A DNA stretch of 64,000 nucleotides from Enterococcus sp. ZJ1622 (GTDB taxonomy: Bacteria > Bacillota > Bacilli > Lactobacillales > Enterococcaceae). The notes beneath the pieces are model-generated. The model saw nothing but the letters and a program-made list of their open reading frames with translations. It did not search any database and was not told the DNA's origin. Both the position numbers and the translations under genes were made by a program. The stretch lies in the NCBI RefSeq assembly GCF_011038845.1, contig NZ_JAAKDW010000003.1, positions 62,001 to 126,000 of the forward strand. Direction: 5' to 3'. Positions 53,637-62,797 of this stretch are shown piece by piece (the first letter of the stretch is position 1; the number at the start of each line of letters is the position of its first letter).

Positions 53637-55628
53637 TTGACTACGAAACACAATACCAAAAAAATCTCGATGGCTGGTCTTTTAGTAGCCATGGGTGTGG
53701 TTTACGGAGATATCGGGACAAGCCCGCTTTATGTGATGAAATCGATCGTGGAGGACAACGGCGGACTCAGAGGCATCAATCCTGACTTTGTGATCGGCTC
53801 TGTTTCATTGATTTTTTGGACGTTGACTTTATTGACCACGATCAAATATGTCGTCATTGCATTGAATGCCGACAATCATGGAGAAGGCGGGATCTTTTCG
53901 CTTTATACGCTTGTGCGAAAAGGCGGGAAATATTTGATCATCCCTGCCATGATCGGAGGAGCTGCATTACTCGCAGATGGCGTTTTGACACCAGCGGTCA
54001 CAGTGACGACTGCGATCGAGGGTTTGCGTGGCATCCCGCAGTTTTTTGACCGATTCGGCAATAACCAGAACGTGATTGTGATCATTACTTTAGTTATTAT
54101 CTTAGTGTTATTCATGGTCCAGCGTTTCGGGACAGAGATCGTCGGGAAAGCTTTCGGGCCGATCATGTTCGCGTGGTTCACTTTTTTGGGGGTCATGGGG
54201 CTAGTGAATTTCAGTCAAGACTGGACGGTGATCCGCGCGCTGAATCCTTATTATGCGGTACAATTGTTATTTAGCCCGGATAACAAATTAGGTTTGTTTA
54301 TTTTGGGCAATATCTTCTTAGCCACCACAGGAGCAGAAGCACTGTATTCTGATTTGGGGCATGTCGGAAAACGGAATATACGTCTGAGCTGGCCCTATGT
54401 TAAAGCTTGCCTAGTCATCAATTATTTCGGACAAGCGGCTTGGTTGCTGAATGTGTATCAAAATCCGACTGTACAAGAAATGGAAAATCTCAATCCATTT
54501 TTCCAAATGATGCCAAAAGGCTGGATCGTGATTGGTGTCGCTTTTGCAACAGTGGCTGCGGTAATTGCTTCTCAAGCTTTGATCACTGGCTCATTTACGC
54601 TAGTCTCTGAAGCAATCAAATTGAAGTTGCTTCCTCGATTGAAAATCATGTATCCAGGAAACAGTATCGGACAGATGTATATCCCAGCGGTCAATCTGAT
54701 CTTATGGATCGCTTGTTCGTTAGTGGTCGTAACGTTCAGGACTTCTCACCATATGGAAGCGGCTTATGGTCTATCCATTACAGTGACGATGCTGATGACG
54801 ACGGCATTGCTTTACTTTTATCTTATCCAAAATGGGCATTCTCGTTGGTTTGCTTATATAGTGACAGCTTTCTTTGGCGCAGTCGAGGTGGTCTTTTTCA
54901 TCTCCAGTGTCGTCAAATTCTTCCGTGGCGGTTTTGTTGCTGTACTGATCGGTCTGGTTATCTTAGCAGTCATGTTTATTTGGGAACAAGGAAATATCAT
55001 CAGAGAATCAGTAGCAGAAGATGTCTCTTTGAAAGAATATATCCCTCAATTAGCTCAGTTGCGAGAAGATACGACCCTTCCTATCTATCAAACGAATGTC
55101 GTCTTTTTAGTTCCGGATATGGCGGATGGAAAAGTCGGCAGACAATTTGTCTATTCGATCTTGGACAAACGTCCTAAACGTGCCAAAGTTTACTGGTTTG
55201 TCCATGTAGAAGTCACGGACGAACCATATACGAAAGAATATCAGATCGATATGATGGATACCGATTTTGTCGTTCAAGTGAATTTGTTCTTAGGATTTCG
55301 CGTGCAGCAAGAGATCAATGTCTATATCCGTCAAATCATCCATGATTTGATGAAACAGGGACGGCTGCCCAAACAGTCACAAAAATATTCATTGACACCA
55401 GGACGTGAAATCGGGGACTTCCAGTTCGTTCTGATCGACGAAGTGGTTTCAAATGTGACAACGCTTGGCAAATGGAAACGTCAGATCATGCAGGCTAAAC
55501 TAGCCATCAAAAAAATCGCTACGACGCCAGAGACTTGGTTTGGGTTAGAATACAGCGAAGTCAAACATGAAACCGTGCCTTTGCTGATCGGGGATACGAG
55601 GAAAACTTGGTTGAAAGAGAGGTTGTGA
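53637..55628 (+). CDS. kup: Potassium uptake protein Kup
   Basis: 663 residues from TTG 53637, with GAGGGG upstream. About twelve spans (1-435) include the family motif [16 protein letters not shown] (about 22-37) and [18 protein letters not shown] (about 75-92). The long cytoplasmic C-terminal domain covers 436-663. Kup is a K+/H+ symporter; in many lactobacillales it is inhibited by c-di-AMP binding to that domain. The last codons and stop (AGG TTG TGA) lie within a repeat element, so the native C-terminus was probably replaced. Confidence 0.95.
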   Translation: MTTKHNTKKISMAGLLVAMGVVYGDIGTSPLYVMKSIVEDNGGLRGINPDFVIGSVSLIFWTLTLLTTIKYVVIALNADNHGEGGIFSLYTLVRKGGKYLIIPAMIGGAALLADGVLTPAVTVTTAIEGLRGIPQFFDRFGNNQNVIVIITLVIILVLFMVQRFGTEIVGKAFGPIMFAWFTFLGVMGLVNFSQDWTVIRALNPYYAVQLLFSPDNKLGLFILGNIFLATTGAEALYSDLGHVGKRNIRLSWPYVKACLVINYFGQAAWLLNVYQNPTVQEMENLNPFFQMMPKGWIVIGVAFATVAAVIASQALITGSFTLVSEAIKLKLLPRLKIMYPGNSIGQMYIPAVNLILWIACSLVVVTFRTSHHMEAAYGLSITVTMLMTTALLYFYLIQNGHSRWFAYIVTAFFGAVEVVFFISSVVKFFRGGFVAVLIGLVILAVMFIWEQGNIIRESVAEDVSLKEYIPQLAQLREDTTLPIYQTNVVFLVPDMADGKVGRQFVYSILDKRPKRAKVYWFVHVEVTDEPYTKEYQIDMMDTDFVVQVNLFLGFRVQQEINVYIRQIIHDLMKQGRLPKQSQKYSLTPGREIGDFQFVLIDEVVSNVTTLGKWKRQIMQAKLAIKKIATTPETWFGLEYSEVKHETVPLLIGDTRKTWLKERL

Positions 55629-55790
55629 TCCTGCCGTTTAACTCTGAGGCACAAGGAACGATTTCAACAAACAGCTTCTCATGTTTTCCATCTGTTTGGA
55701 CTTAGTGCCGCAGATGCAAGCTTTTGAACACCGTATATCAGAGGTCATGAAAAAGCTGTTCTGCTTCTAGCAGCAAAACGATTCTTGGAA
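55617..55790. repeat. Modular intergenic repeat overlapping the kup stop
   Basis: GAGGTTGTGATCCTGCCG at 55618 begins the unit; TTTTGAACACCGT ends it near 55735. It is a hybrid: the first 65 bases match 32687, the later part matches 32880-32923. A second partial unit starts AGAGGTCATGAAAAAGCTG. The kup stop codon is inside the first unit. Confidence 0.85.
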
Positions 55791-55833
55791 AAAGCACCCC
55801 GCTTTTTCGAACAACGAAGATCCTGATTCCAAG

Positions 55834-55868
55834 GAGCTGCGCCTGAAAAGAGGTCGCAGCTCTTTTTT
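55834..55868 (+). terminator. Terminator between kup and CNNM gene
   Basis: GAGCTGCG and CGCAGCTC with inner CCT/AGG pair, followed by seven T. Confidence 0.85.
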
Positions 55869-55949
55869 TGTTTGAACGGCTAGTGCGCTTTATTCACGAT
55901 TTTTTACAGAAAAAGGGTACAATAAAAGAGAAAAGGAAGGCGGGAAATT

Positions 55950-57263
55950 ATGCTGTTGAATTTTGTGATTTTATTTTTGATGATTGCAATCACTTCATTT
56001 TTTGTAGCGAGTGAATTTGCATTGGTAAAAATACGGCGTTCGCGATTAGAACAGCTGGAAAAAGAAGAGGTGAAGAATGCCAAGCTTGCTCTTCATGTCA
56101 CGCACCATCTGGATAACTATTTGTCTGCGAGCCAATTAGGAATCACTTTGACTGGACTGATCATCGGGTGGGTCGGCGAAGGATCCGTTGCTGCACTATT
56201 AGAACCAGTAATCGGTAAATTACCATTCAGCTCAGCAATCAGCGGGACGATTTCTGTAGCGCTTGGGTTTATTTTAGTGACTTATGTCGATGTGGTGATT
56301 GGTGAACTTCTGCCTAAAAGTTACAGTATCGTGAATACTGAAAAAGTCGTGCTGTTCGTTGTGAAACCTCTGCACTATTTCTATAAGCTGATGTTTCCTT
56401 TTATCTGGGTACTGAATCACTCAGCGGCTTCATTGGGAAAGCTTTTAGGCGTGCGCCTAGTTTCTGAAGGTGAAGAAACCTTGTCCCAAGAAGAGCTGAC
56501 TTTAGTCGCATTGAATTCGTATGAAAAAGGGGAACTGACAAAAGAAGAGTATCATTATCTAGAAAATGTCTTCGAGTTCGATGATACTCTTGCTAAAGAT
56601 ATCCAAGTCGATCGTACTTCGATGCAAGTCTTTGAAGCATCAGATACCGTGAAAGAGGCGATTCAAGCATCGATCAAACAAGGACATACTCGTTACCCTG
56701 TGATTCTGGAATCGAAAGACAATATTCTGGGCTATGTGACTTTACCAGATTTGATCAAGCAGTCCTTTGTCGATGATCAGCTGACTGTCGAGCATTTGAT
56801 CGAAGAACCGATCGTGACAGGGGAGACGATCCCAATCAAGAAATTATTGACGATCATGCGAAAAAAAGGAAAGCATATCGCAATTTTGAAAGATGAATAT
56901 GGCGGTACAAGCGGGTTAGTGACGATCGAAGACATCTTAGAAGAAATCGTCGGTGAAATACGAGATGAAACAGATCTGGATGAAGCTTTGGTAGCTAAGC
57001 AGACAGATGGCAGTTACATTGTCTCAGGAAAATTGACCTTGGATGATTTTCAGCGTTATTTCGATGCGGAGATACCGGAATTTGAAGAGACGAATTTCAC
57101 CACACTTGCCGGATTCATCTCTAGTCAGTATCGGGAAATAACTACAGGATCAGTCATTGAGATCGACCGCTTTCGTTTGACAGTCGTTGAGTACCAACAT
57201 GCGCATATCGATTATTTCAAAGTAGAGATCTTGGCAGAAAAAGATCATAAAAAGAGGTCGTGA
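55950..57263 (+). CDS. CNNM/CorC-type transporter (DUF21-CBS, hemolysin family)
   Basis: 437 residues, ATG 55950. DUF21 membrane domain (about 1-185) with SEFALVKIRRSRLEQL and LGITLTGLIIGWVGE; CBS pair (about 205-335); C-terminal CorC_HlyC domain (about 350-430). Members export magnesium or cobalt, or cope with ion stress; the hemolysin label is historical. The C-terminus KKRS and its TGA (AGG TCG TGA) lie in a repeat, so the native end may have been changed. Confidence 0.88.
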   Translation: MLLNFVILFLMIAITSFFVASEFALVKIRRSRLEQLEKEEVKNAKLALHVTHHLDNYLSASQLGITLTGLIIGWVGEGSVAALLEPVIGKLPFSSAISGTISVALGFILVTYVDVVIGELLPKSYSIVNTEKVVLFVVKPLHYFYKLMFPFIWVLNHSAASLGKLLGVRLVSEGEETLSQEELTLVALNSYEKGELTKEEYHYLENVFEFDDTLAKDIQVDRTSMQVFEASDTVKEAIQASIKQGHTRYPVILESKDNILGYVTLPDLIKQSFVDDQLTVEHLIEEPIVTGETIPIKKLLTIMRKKGKHIAILKDEYGGTSGLVTIEDILEEIVGEIRDETDLDEALVAKQTDGSYIVSGKLTLDDFQRYFDAEIPEFEETNFTTLAGFISSQYREITTGSVIEIDRFRLTVVEYQHAHIDYFKVEILAEKDHKKRS

Positions 57264-57320
57264 ACCTACCGTTTATTCGAAAAAAGGAGCTACGACAAGA
57301 CGTTTGTCATAGCTCCTTCA
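57254..57320. repeat. Short repeat with terminator module
   Basis: AGAGGTCGTGA, then ACCGTTTATTCGAAAA, then AAGGAGCTACGACAA/TTGTCATAGCTCCTT (57284-57318). The T run is on the minus strand, so it can end the convergent MATE transcript. It is the unit boundary joined directly to the terminator module. Confidence 0.8.
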
Positions 57321-57418
57321 TTATCTGCAAAACAATTTTTTCGGTAAAAAGGTAAATAATTTTCATACATCTCTTTCATTTTTTTCCAAAAGAAATTTCC
57401 TTTTATTTATAAGCTTTG

Positions 57419-58789
57419 TTATCTTGCTTCGATCTGCTCAAGCGTGTAATGCTGTTCTGCATCCAACTGCTTCAATTGTTTCATCGAACGCATATAAGAG
57501 TAAAGTAAGACAGCGACAGATCCAGCCCATGCAAGCGGAGAAGCAGCAGCGGCTCCTGTATAGCCCCACAAACCGGTCAAGATGATCGCGGCAAAGGAAC
57601 GCATCAGCAATTCCATCATCCCGGCAATCGTCGGCACCTTGCTTTGTCCAAGACCTTGAAGCGTATAGCGCAAGATGAACAAGGCTGCTAAGATCCAGTA
57701 AAGGGAACCATTGATATTGAAATAAGTCTGTGCCAAATCAAATACTTTCGATTCTGTTGGGCTGACGAAAAGCTGGACGAATGAGTGTCCGAAGAAAATC
57801 ACGACTGCACCCGCCAAAAGACTGAATCCGCCACTCATCAGTAGAGTTTGACGTACACCTTGCAAGATCCGGCCATATTCTTTTGCACCATAGTTTTGTG
57901 CCGTGAAAGTTGCCATTGCAATACCAAAGGACATCATCGGCTGTGTAGCAAATTGGTCGATACGACCAGCAGCAGCTTGTGCAGCAACGACATCGGTACC
58001 TAGACTATTCAAGGCAGCTTGGAGAACGATAGCACCTACTGCGATGATGGAAGATTGAAAAGCCATTGGCAAAGCGACATTTAGATGTACACGAAATTCT
58101 TCTTTTTCAAATTTGAAATCTTTTTTACGTAACTGCAGCAATGGGATTTTTTTCTTGATATAAAACAAGCAGAGCACGCTAGAAGAGATTTGCGCAATCA
58201 CTGTAGCGAAAGCTGCTCCTTCAACGCCCATACCGAAGTAGAGAATAAAAATCAAATCCAGCACGACATTGATGATCACTGCGATAATCAAAAAGAATAA
58301 CGGTGTGCGACTGTCGCCAAGCGCACGAATAACATTAGAAAGCAGATTGAAACTGACGGATGCAAAAATCCCTACCAAGATGATCGAGATAAAGGTTTGT
58401 GCCTGATCCAGGATTTCTGGAGGAGTTTGCATCAACTGAAGCATCGGACGAATAAATACAAGACTAAGGACAGTTAGAATCAAAGTGACAACAAGACTGA
58501 TCAATACACTAGTGGCAAAACTTTTCTTTAAACCCCGATAGTCTTTCGCGCCATAACGCTGAGCAGTGATGATTGACAAACCAGCTGTTAACCCTTGGGC
58601 AAATCCAATGATGAGGAAGGTCAGACTTCCTGTAGATCCCACGGCAGCTAGCGCATTCTTCCCTAACGTCTGGCCCACGATGATCATGTCGACCATGTTG
58701 TAAAACTGCTGAAAAACATTTCCGATCAGTAAAGGAACAGTGAACATCAGAATCAGTTTAGCGGGGCTTCCTTTTGTTAAATCGCGCAT
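57419..58789 (-). CDS. MATE family efflux transporter
   Basis: 456 residues, ATG 58789. Twelve spans in two similar halves; N-terminal MRDLTKGSPAKLILMFTVPLLIGNVFQQFYN (first part 1-15) is the common MATE/DinF-like start. It exports drugs or metabolites using Na+ or H+. Substrate unknown. No regulator is adjacent. Confidence 0.92.
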   Translation of the reverse strand: MRDLTKGSPAKLILMFTVPLLIGNVFQQFYNMVDMIIVGQTLGKNALAAVGSTGSLTFLIIGFAQGLTAGLSIITAQRYGAKDYRGLKKSFATSVLISLVVTLILTVLSLVFIRPMLQLMQTPPEILDQAQTFISIILVGIFASVSFNLLSNVIRALGDSRTPLFFLIIAVIINVVLDLIFILYFGMGVEGAAFATVIAQISSSVLCLFYIKKKIPLLQLRKKDFKFEKEEFRVHLNVALPMAFQSSIIAVGAIVLQAALNSLGTDVVAAQAAAGRIDQFATQPMMSFGIAMATFTAQNYGAKEYGRILQGVRQTLLMSGGFSLLAGAVVIFFGHSFVQLFVSPTESKVFDLAQTYFNINGSLYWILAALFILRYTLQGLGQSKVPTIAGMMELLMRSFAAIILTGLWGYTGAAAASPLAWAGSVAVLLYSYMRSMKQLKQLDAEQHYTLEQIEAR

Positions 58790-58875
58790 CTTTTGAACTC
58801 CTTATTTCTTTAAAATTTAGTTAGTAGTATATAGTGTTTACCCTGAGAATACCAATTAGAAATTGATGATAACAC

Positions 58876-58922
58876 ATAAAAAGAAGCCAAGAATTGAATC
58901 AAAGAATCAACAACTTGGCCTT
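58876..58922 (-). terminator. DUF960 gene terminator
   Basis: GCCAAG and CTTGGC arms (58887-58920), extended by TTG/CAA, are followed on the minus strand by a T-rich stretch. Confidence 0.65.
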
Positions 58923-58961
58923 ATATAAAAACAAAGGGTATCCATAGAAAGAAAGATTACC

Positions 58962-59285
58962 TTAGTACTGTTTGATCTCACTAGGCAAAAGGATCGTTTC
59001 TCGCGTGCCGTCATCGTAGGCGTACACTTGCGCAGGAAATTGAGTAGAATAGGTAAACGGCAGATCAATGGCCATCTCTACGCTGCTTCCTGCTTGAGAA
59101 AAATGCATCGTCACTTTTCCGTGATTATCAATCAGGTCAAAGGCTAAAATATTATCTAATGGAATAACTCCCTTAAGGTCTAAGTCAATAATAAACCAGA
59201 TACTGTCGATCAACTCATCTGGCAAACTCGATACAACGCCAACTGAGGCATACCGGTTGCGACTGCTATCAAAACTTTCAAACAT
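58962..59285 (-). CDS. DUF960 protein
   Basis: 107 residues, ATG 59285 behind AGGAGG. The start MFESFDSSRNRYASVGVVSSLP and ELIDSIWFIID pattern match DUF960 proteins of Lactobacillales (first part at 1-12). No signal peptide, membrane span or catalytic motif. Function not known. Confidence 0.8.
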   Translation of the reverse strand: MFESFDSSRNRYASVGVVSSLPDELIDSIWFIIDLDLKGVIPLDNILAFDLIDNHGKVTMHFSQAGSSVEMAIDLPFTYSTQFPAQVYAYDDGTRETILLPSEIKQY

Positions 59286-59539
59286 CTGTTTTTACCTCCT
59301 TCGTTTTACCGAATGTTTTTTTCCTGCGAATCATGTCATAGGATAAACTAAAATACTTACTTCAACGAGGGTTCATTCTAATAAAGAAATAGAAAAAATG
59401 CAACAATAATCGCATACTTTTTTTCAAATTATAAATTTTTATAAAGGTACGATAAAAAGTAAACGCAAGAACCGCATGACACCAATGTTTCAGCTTGTTC
59501 GTACGATAGAAGCATCGTTAGAAATCACTCGTCAAAAAC
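59286..59539. other. Intergenic region without recognised genes
   Basis: AT-rich; presumably holds the DUF960 promoter on the minus strand. No open frame or conserved RNA was recognised. A weak CGTTAG-type inverted sequence near 59500 is not convincing. Confidence 0.4.
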
Positions 59540-59588
59540 AAAAAAGGCATGTCAAAATCAGCTGAATCTGCTTCTTTTGACACACCTC
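59540..59588 (-). terminator. rplY terminator
   Basis: On the minus strand AGGTGTGTCAAAA pairs with TTTTGACATGCCT, followed by a T run. Confidence 0.8.
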
Positions 59589-59601
59589 CTTAAGTGAAAG
59601 A

Positions 59602-60210
59602 TTATTCTTCGGTTGAACCGATTACTTCTGGCTCGCTTCCTTCACCTGTACTTGCTTCTTCTTCGCTTTGAGCGACAACTGCAGCAATTTGTTCTTCGCT
59701 GTCTGTGACGATCGTATAGTCGCTGTTTTCTGGAAGATCCGCAACAGTGATGGAATCACCCAATTCCATGTTTGTGATATCTACTTCGATACGTTCAGGC
59801 AATTTGTCTGGCGTAGCGGAAACGATCACTGTATACAGGTTTTGAGCCAATACACCGCCGGATTTCACACCAGCAGATTCACCAACAAGAACAACTTCTG
59901 TTTCAACTTCTGTTTGTTCTGTCATATTCACGGATAAGAATTCAACATGTTCAAAATGCTTAGTGAAAGTGTTTGTTTGGACTTTGTGAACCAATGTGTT
60001 GACTTTTGTTCCGTCGATATCCATTGTGATAACTGTGTTTGCACCGTTGTCACGCAAGATTTTGCTAAGGATTTGTCCGTCAAATGAGATTGGTGTGCTT
60101 TCTACATTGTATCCATAAACGATAGCAGGGACCTTTCCTTCATGACGCAACTTGTTTCTTAACGAACGGGGACGTACTTCTCTTTTACTTACTTCTAATG
60201 ATACTGACAT
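59602..60210 (-). CDS. rplY: 50S ribosomal protein L25/general stress protein Ctc
   Basis: 202 residues, the long Ctc form. The start MSVSLEVSKREV at 60210 has AAGGAGG ten bases upstream. An N-terminal 5S-rRNA-binding domain (about 1-92; LRHEGKVPAIVYG) is followed by the TL5 C-terminal domain (about 95-180) and a Glu/Ser-rich tail. It binds 5S rRNA; Bacillus Ctc is stress-induced. A structured leader lies upstream. Confidence 0.95.
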   Translation of the reverse strand: MSVSLEVSKREVRPRSLRNKLRHEGKVPAIVYGYNVESTPISFDGQILSKILRDNGANTVITMDIDGTKVNTLVHKVQTNTFTKHFEHVEFLSVNMTEQTEVETEVVLVGESAGVKSGGVLAQNLYTVIVSATPDKLPERIEVDITNMELGDSITVADLPENSDYTIVTDSEEQIAAVVAQSEEEASTGEGSEPEVIGSTEE

Positions 60211-60460
60211 AACCAAAATTCCTCCTTAAAATGTGACTGTCTGCTTTGGTGTCAGACAGATTTTTTTTAAGTGAATTTTCGATGGCTATTCTCTTGCACA
60301 TTATTGGGCAGGGCGCTTAAAAAAACGCAAAAGGGCAGATTTGCGCATCTGCCCTTAGAAAGTCAGGATTCAACTTTTCTCCACCAGGTCATTACGCTGT
60401 GTATGAGAAATCCAATTCACTTTACTCTTTAACCCTAGCGCTAATTCCAGCTTAAGTCAA
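60211..60460 (-). promoter_or_regulatory. rplY leader with terminator-like hairpin
   Basis: On the minus strand a weak promoter TTGACT (60455-60460) with TAGGGT 17 bases on is possible. Downstream lies AAGGGCAGAT/ATCTGCCCTT (60331-60356), perfect, followed by TTGCG and seven T. A CTGTCTG/CAGACAG hairpin (60237-60259) then lies just before the ribosome site. No minus-strand gene lies upstream, so the first hairpin looks like an attenuator of rplY. Confidence 0.5.
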
Positions 60461-60537
60461 GGAATAACGATGGTATTCTTATTTTCAATAGAAGTGATTC
60501 GGGTTATAATTCTTTTAGTGTAGGAAAGGAACCAATG

Positions 60538-61254
60538 ATGCGTTTAGATAAATTGATTGAAGAACGAATGAAAACCACTAGAAAAGAAATGAAGCGTCTC
60601 TTCGCCTCAAAGCAAGTCACAGTTGATGGCAAAGTAGAGTTTCAGCAGAATCGAAATGTCGACAGTCTGCTGCATGTGATCGAAGTAGCTGGCCAGCGTC
60701 TCGAAACGAATGAGTCTTATTTTCTTCTCAACAAACCGAAAAAATCAGTCACCGCTGTGAAAGATGGAGAAAAAATGACGGTGATCGATCTGATCGCTTC
60801 AGGAGACCGCCTGAAGCCGCTTTATCCTGTCGGACGTCTTGATCGGGATACCACAGGACTACTTTTGATTACTTCTAATGGGCAATTGGGTTATGAGATG
60901 CTGCTTCCAGAAAAAAAGGTCTCGAAAACCTATCAGGCCGTCATCAACGAGGAAGTGACGATGGAAGACGTCACTGCTTTTGACGAGGGAATCGTGTTCG
61001 AAGATGGCTATCGCTGCCGTCCTGCTGACCTGGAGATCCTTTGTGCAGGAAAAAAAGAAAGCCTCGTTTCACTGACGATCCAAGAAGGCAAATTCCATCA
61101 AGTCAAAAAAATGTTTCTTGCTCGAGGGAAAAAAGTGACCGCCTTGAAACGAACAGGGATGGGCCCCTTGCAGCTAGACGAACGTTTGGCTACCGGAGCG
61201 TACCGGTCATTGACGCTGACAGAATTGAAAAAACTGAAGAACTATTTCAAATAG
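60538..61254 (+). CDS. RsuA/RluB-family rRNA pseudouridine synthase
   Basis: 238 residues from ATG 60538 (an ATG at 60535 is closer to AAAGGA). S4 domain at 1-50, then the catalytic motif GRLDRDTTGLLLIT (about 100-113) and KTYQAVIN. C-terminal EGKFHQVKKMFLARGKKV. It modifies a uridine in 16S (RsuA-type, C-terminal TGMGPLQL) rRNA. It is followed after 10 bases by the nucleotidase gene. Confidence 0.92.
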   Translation: MRLDKLIEERMKTTRKEMKRLFASKQVTVDGKVEFQQNRNVDSLLHVIEVAGQRLETNESYFLLNKPKKSVTAVKDGEKMTVIDLIASGDRLKPLYPVGRLDRDTTGLLLITSNGQLGYEMLLPEKKVSKTYQAVINEEVTMEDVTAFDEGIVFEDGYRCRPADLEILCAGKKESLVSLTIQEGKFHQVKKMFLARGKKVTALKRTGMGPLQLDERLATGAYRSLTLTELKKLKNYFK

Positions 61255-61264
61255 GAGGGAAAAG

Positions 61265-61960
61265 ATGAAGTATAAAACATTGTTGTTTGACGTAGATGAT
61301 ACATTACTAGATTTTCAAATAACCGAAGCAAAAGCCTTAAACGCCCTATTCGCTGAACAAGGGATCGATCTGACCCCAGAAGTAAAAACAAGCTACAAAG
61401 CGTTGAACCATCATTTATGGCGTGAATTCGAGAACGGGAAGATGACAAGAGAAGAAGTCACAGGAAGCAGATTCGGACGACTGTTCCAGCAGTTCGGTCA
61501 AACAGTGGATAGCTTGGAAATGGAGAAACGCTACCGTCATTACTTGAATCAGGGGCATGATCTGATTCCAGGAAGTCGTGAGCTATTAGAAACTTTAGCA
61601 CCAGAAGCAGATCTGTATATCGTGACGAACGGGGTCTCACAGACACAGCACCAGCGCTTGACTGATTCCGGCTTGCTACCTTATTTCAAAGAGGTTTTCG
61701 TCTCAGAAGAGGTAGGAGCGCAAAAACCGATGAAAGAATTTTTTGATTACGTATTTGCCCGGATACCTGAGATAGAAAAAAGTAAGACCGTGATCATCGG
61801 AGATTCATTGACTTCTGACATCAAAGGCGGGAATTCAGCTGGGATAGACACTGTCTGGTTCAATAAAAACCAGTTGCCTGAGATATCGGAGATACAACCT
61901 ACTTATCGTATCGATTCACTGAATGAGCTTCTTCGTGTTTTGGAAATCGAAAAAGACTAA
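61265..61960 (+). CDS. yjjG: YjjG-type noncanonical pyrimidine nucleotidase (HAD-IA)
   Basis: 231 residues, ATG 61265 behind AGGAGGG. Motif I FDVDDTLLDF (about 8-17), VTNG (about 120-123), EEVGAQKP (about 148-155) and IIGDSLTSDIKGG (about 178-190). It dephosphorylates non-canonical pyrimidine nucleotides in the cytosol, complementing Maf-type house cleaning. It is probably in one transcript with the preceding gene. Confidence 0.9.
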   Translation: MKYKTLLFDVDDTLLDFQITEAKALNALFAEQGIDLTPEVKTSYKALNHHLWREFENGKMTREEVTGSRFGRLFQQFGQTVDSLEMEKRYRHYLNQGHDLIPGSRELLETLAPEADLYIVTNGVSQTQHQRLTDSGLLPYFKEVFVSEEVGAQKPMKEFFDYVFARIPEIEKSKTVIIGDSLTSDIKGGNSAGIDTVWFNKNQLPEISEIQPTYRIDSLNELLRVLEIEKD

Positions 61961-62043
61961 TTTTCAGAAAAATATAGCATTTTCGCGTTTTTTCGCTATA
62001 ATAGATTAGAATGAAAAAACGGATATGAAAGAGGTTTTAGTCA

Positions 62044-62673
62044 ATGACAAAAAGCAAGCCAATTATCATTGGTGTGACGGGTGGATCAGGAAGCGGGAAA
62101 ACAAGTGTCAGCCGCGCCATTTTTAATAACTTTCCAGACCATTCCATCATGATGCTTGAACAGGATTCTTATTATAAGGATCAAAGCCATTTGAGTTTTG
62201 AAGAACGATTGAATACAAACTATGATCATCCCTTTGCCTTTGATAATGATCTGCTGATTCAGCATGTGGAAGAACTACTGAACTATCAAGCCATTGAAAA
62301 ACCAGTGTATGATTATGTCGAACATACAAGAAGTCAAGCAACGATTATCCAAGAGCCAAAAGAAGTCATTATTTTAGAAGGAATCTTGATTCTGGAGGAC
62401 GAGAGGCTTCGTGATTTGATGGATATCAAAGTATATGTGGATACAGATGATGACATTCGCATTATCCGACGAATCAAGCGAGATATGGAAGAGCGGGGAC
62501 GGACATTGGATTCAGTGATCGAACAGTATCTTACGGTCGTCAAACCGATGTATCATCAATTTATCGAACCGACAAAACGCTACGCAGATATCATCGTTCC
62601 AGAAGGCGGAGAAAACCACGTCGCCATCGATTTGATCACGACGAAGGTTGCTAGCTTTTTAAACCATGATTGA
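62044..62673 (+). CDS. udk: Uridine kinase
   Basis: 209 residues, ATG 62044. P-loop [12 protein letters not shown] (about 10-21), DSYYKD (about 41-46), DHPFAFD (about 60-66), EGILIL (about 113-118) and the lid [13 protein letters not shown] (about 140-152). It phosphorylates uridine and cytidine for pyrimidine salvage. It has its own -10 (TATAAT at about 61997) upstream. Confidence 0.96.
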   Translation: MTKSKPIIIGVTGGSGSGKTSVSRAIFNNFPDHSIMMLEQDSYYKDQSHLSFEERLNTNYDHPFAFDNDLLIQHVEELLNYQAIEKPVYDYVEHTRSQATIIQEPKEVIILEGILILEDERLRDLMDIKVYVDTDDDIRIIRRIKRDMEERGRTLDSVIEQYLTVVKPMYHQFIEPTKRYADIIVPEGGENHVAIDLITTKVASFLNHD

Positions 62674-62689
62674 TAGATAACCGTTTCAT

Positions 62690-62762
62690 TGCAAACAGTT
62701 GAATGGACTGCAGCGGTCTAAAGAATTTTTAGCCAGCACGTCAGTCAACTGTTTTTTTGTTT
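62690..62762 (+). terminator. udk terminator
   Basis: AAACAGTTGA and TCAACTGTTT arms enclose a long loop and are followed by seven T. The loop is about 45 bases, longer than usual. Confidence 0.7.
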
Positions 62763-62797
62763 CTGTTCGATCTGCGAAAAAAAGACGAGGAGTTGCC

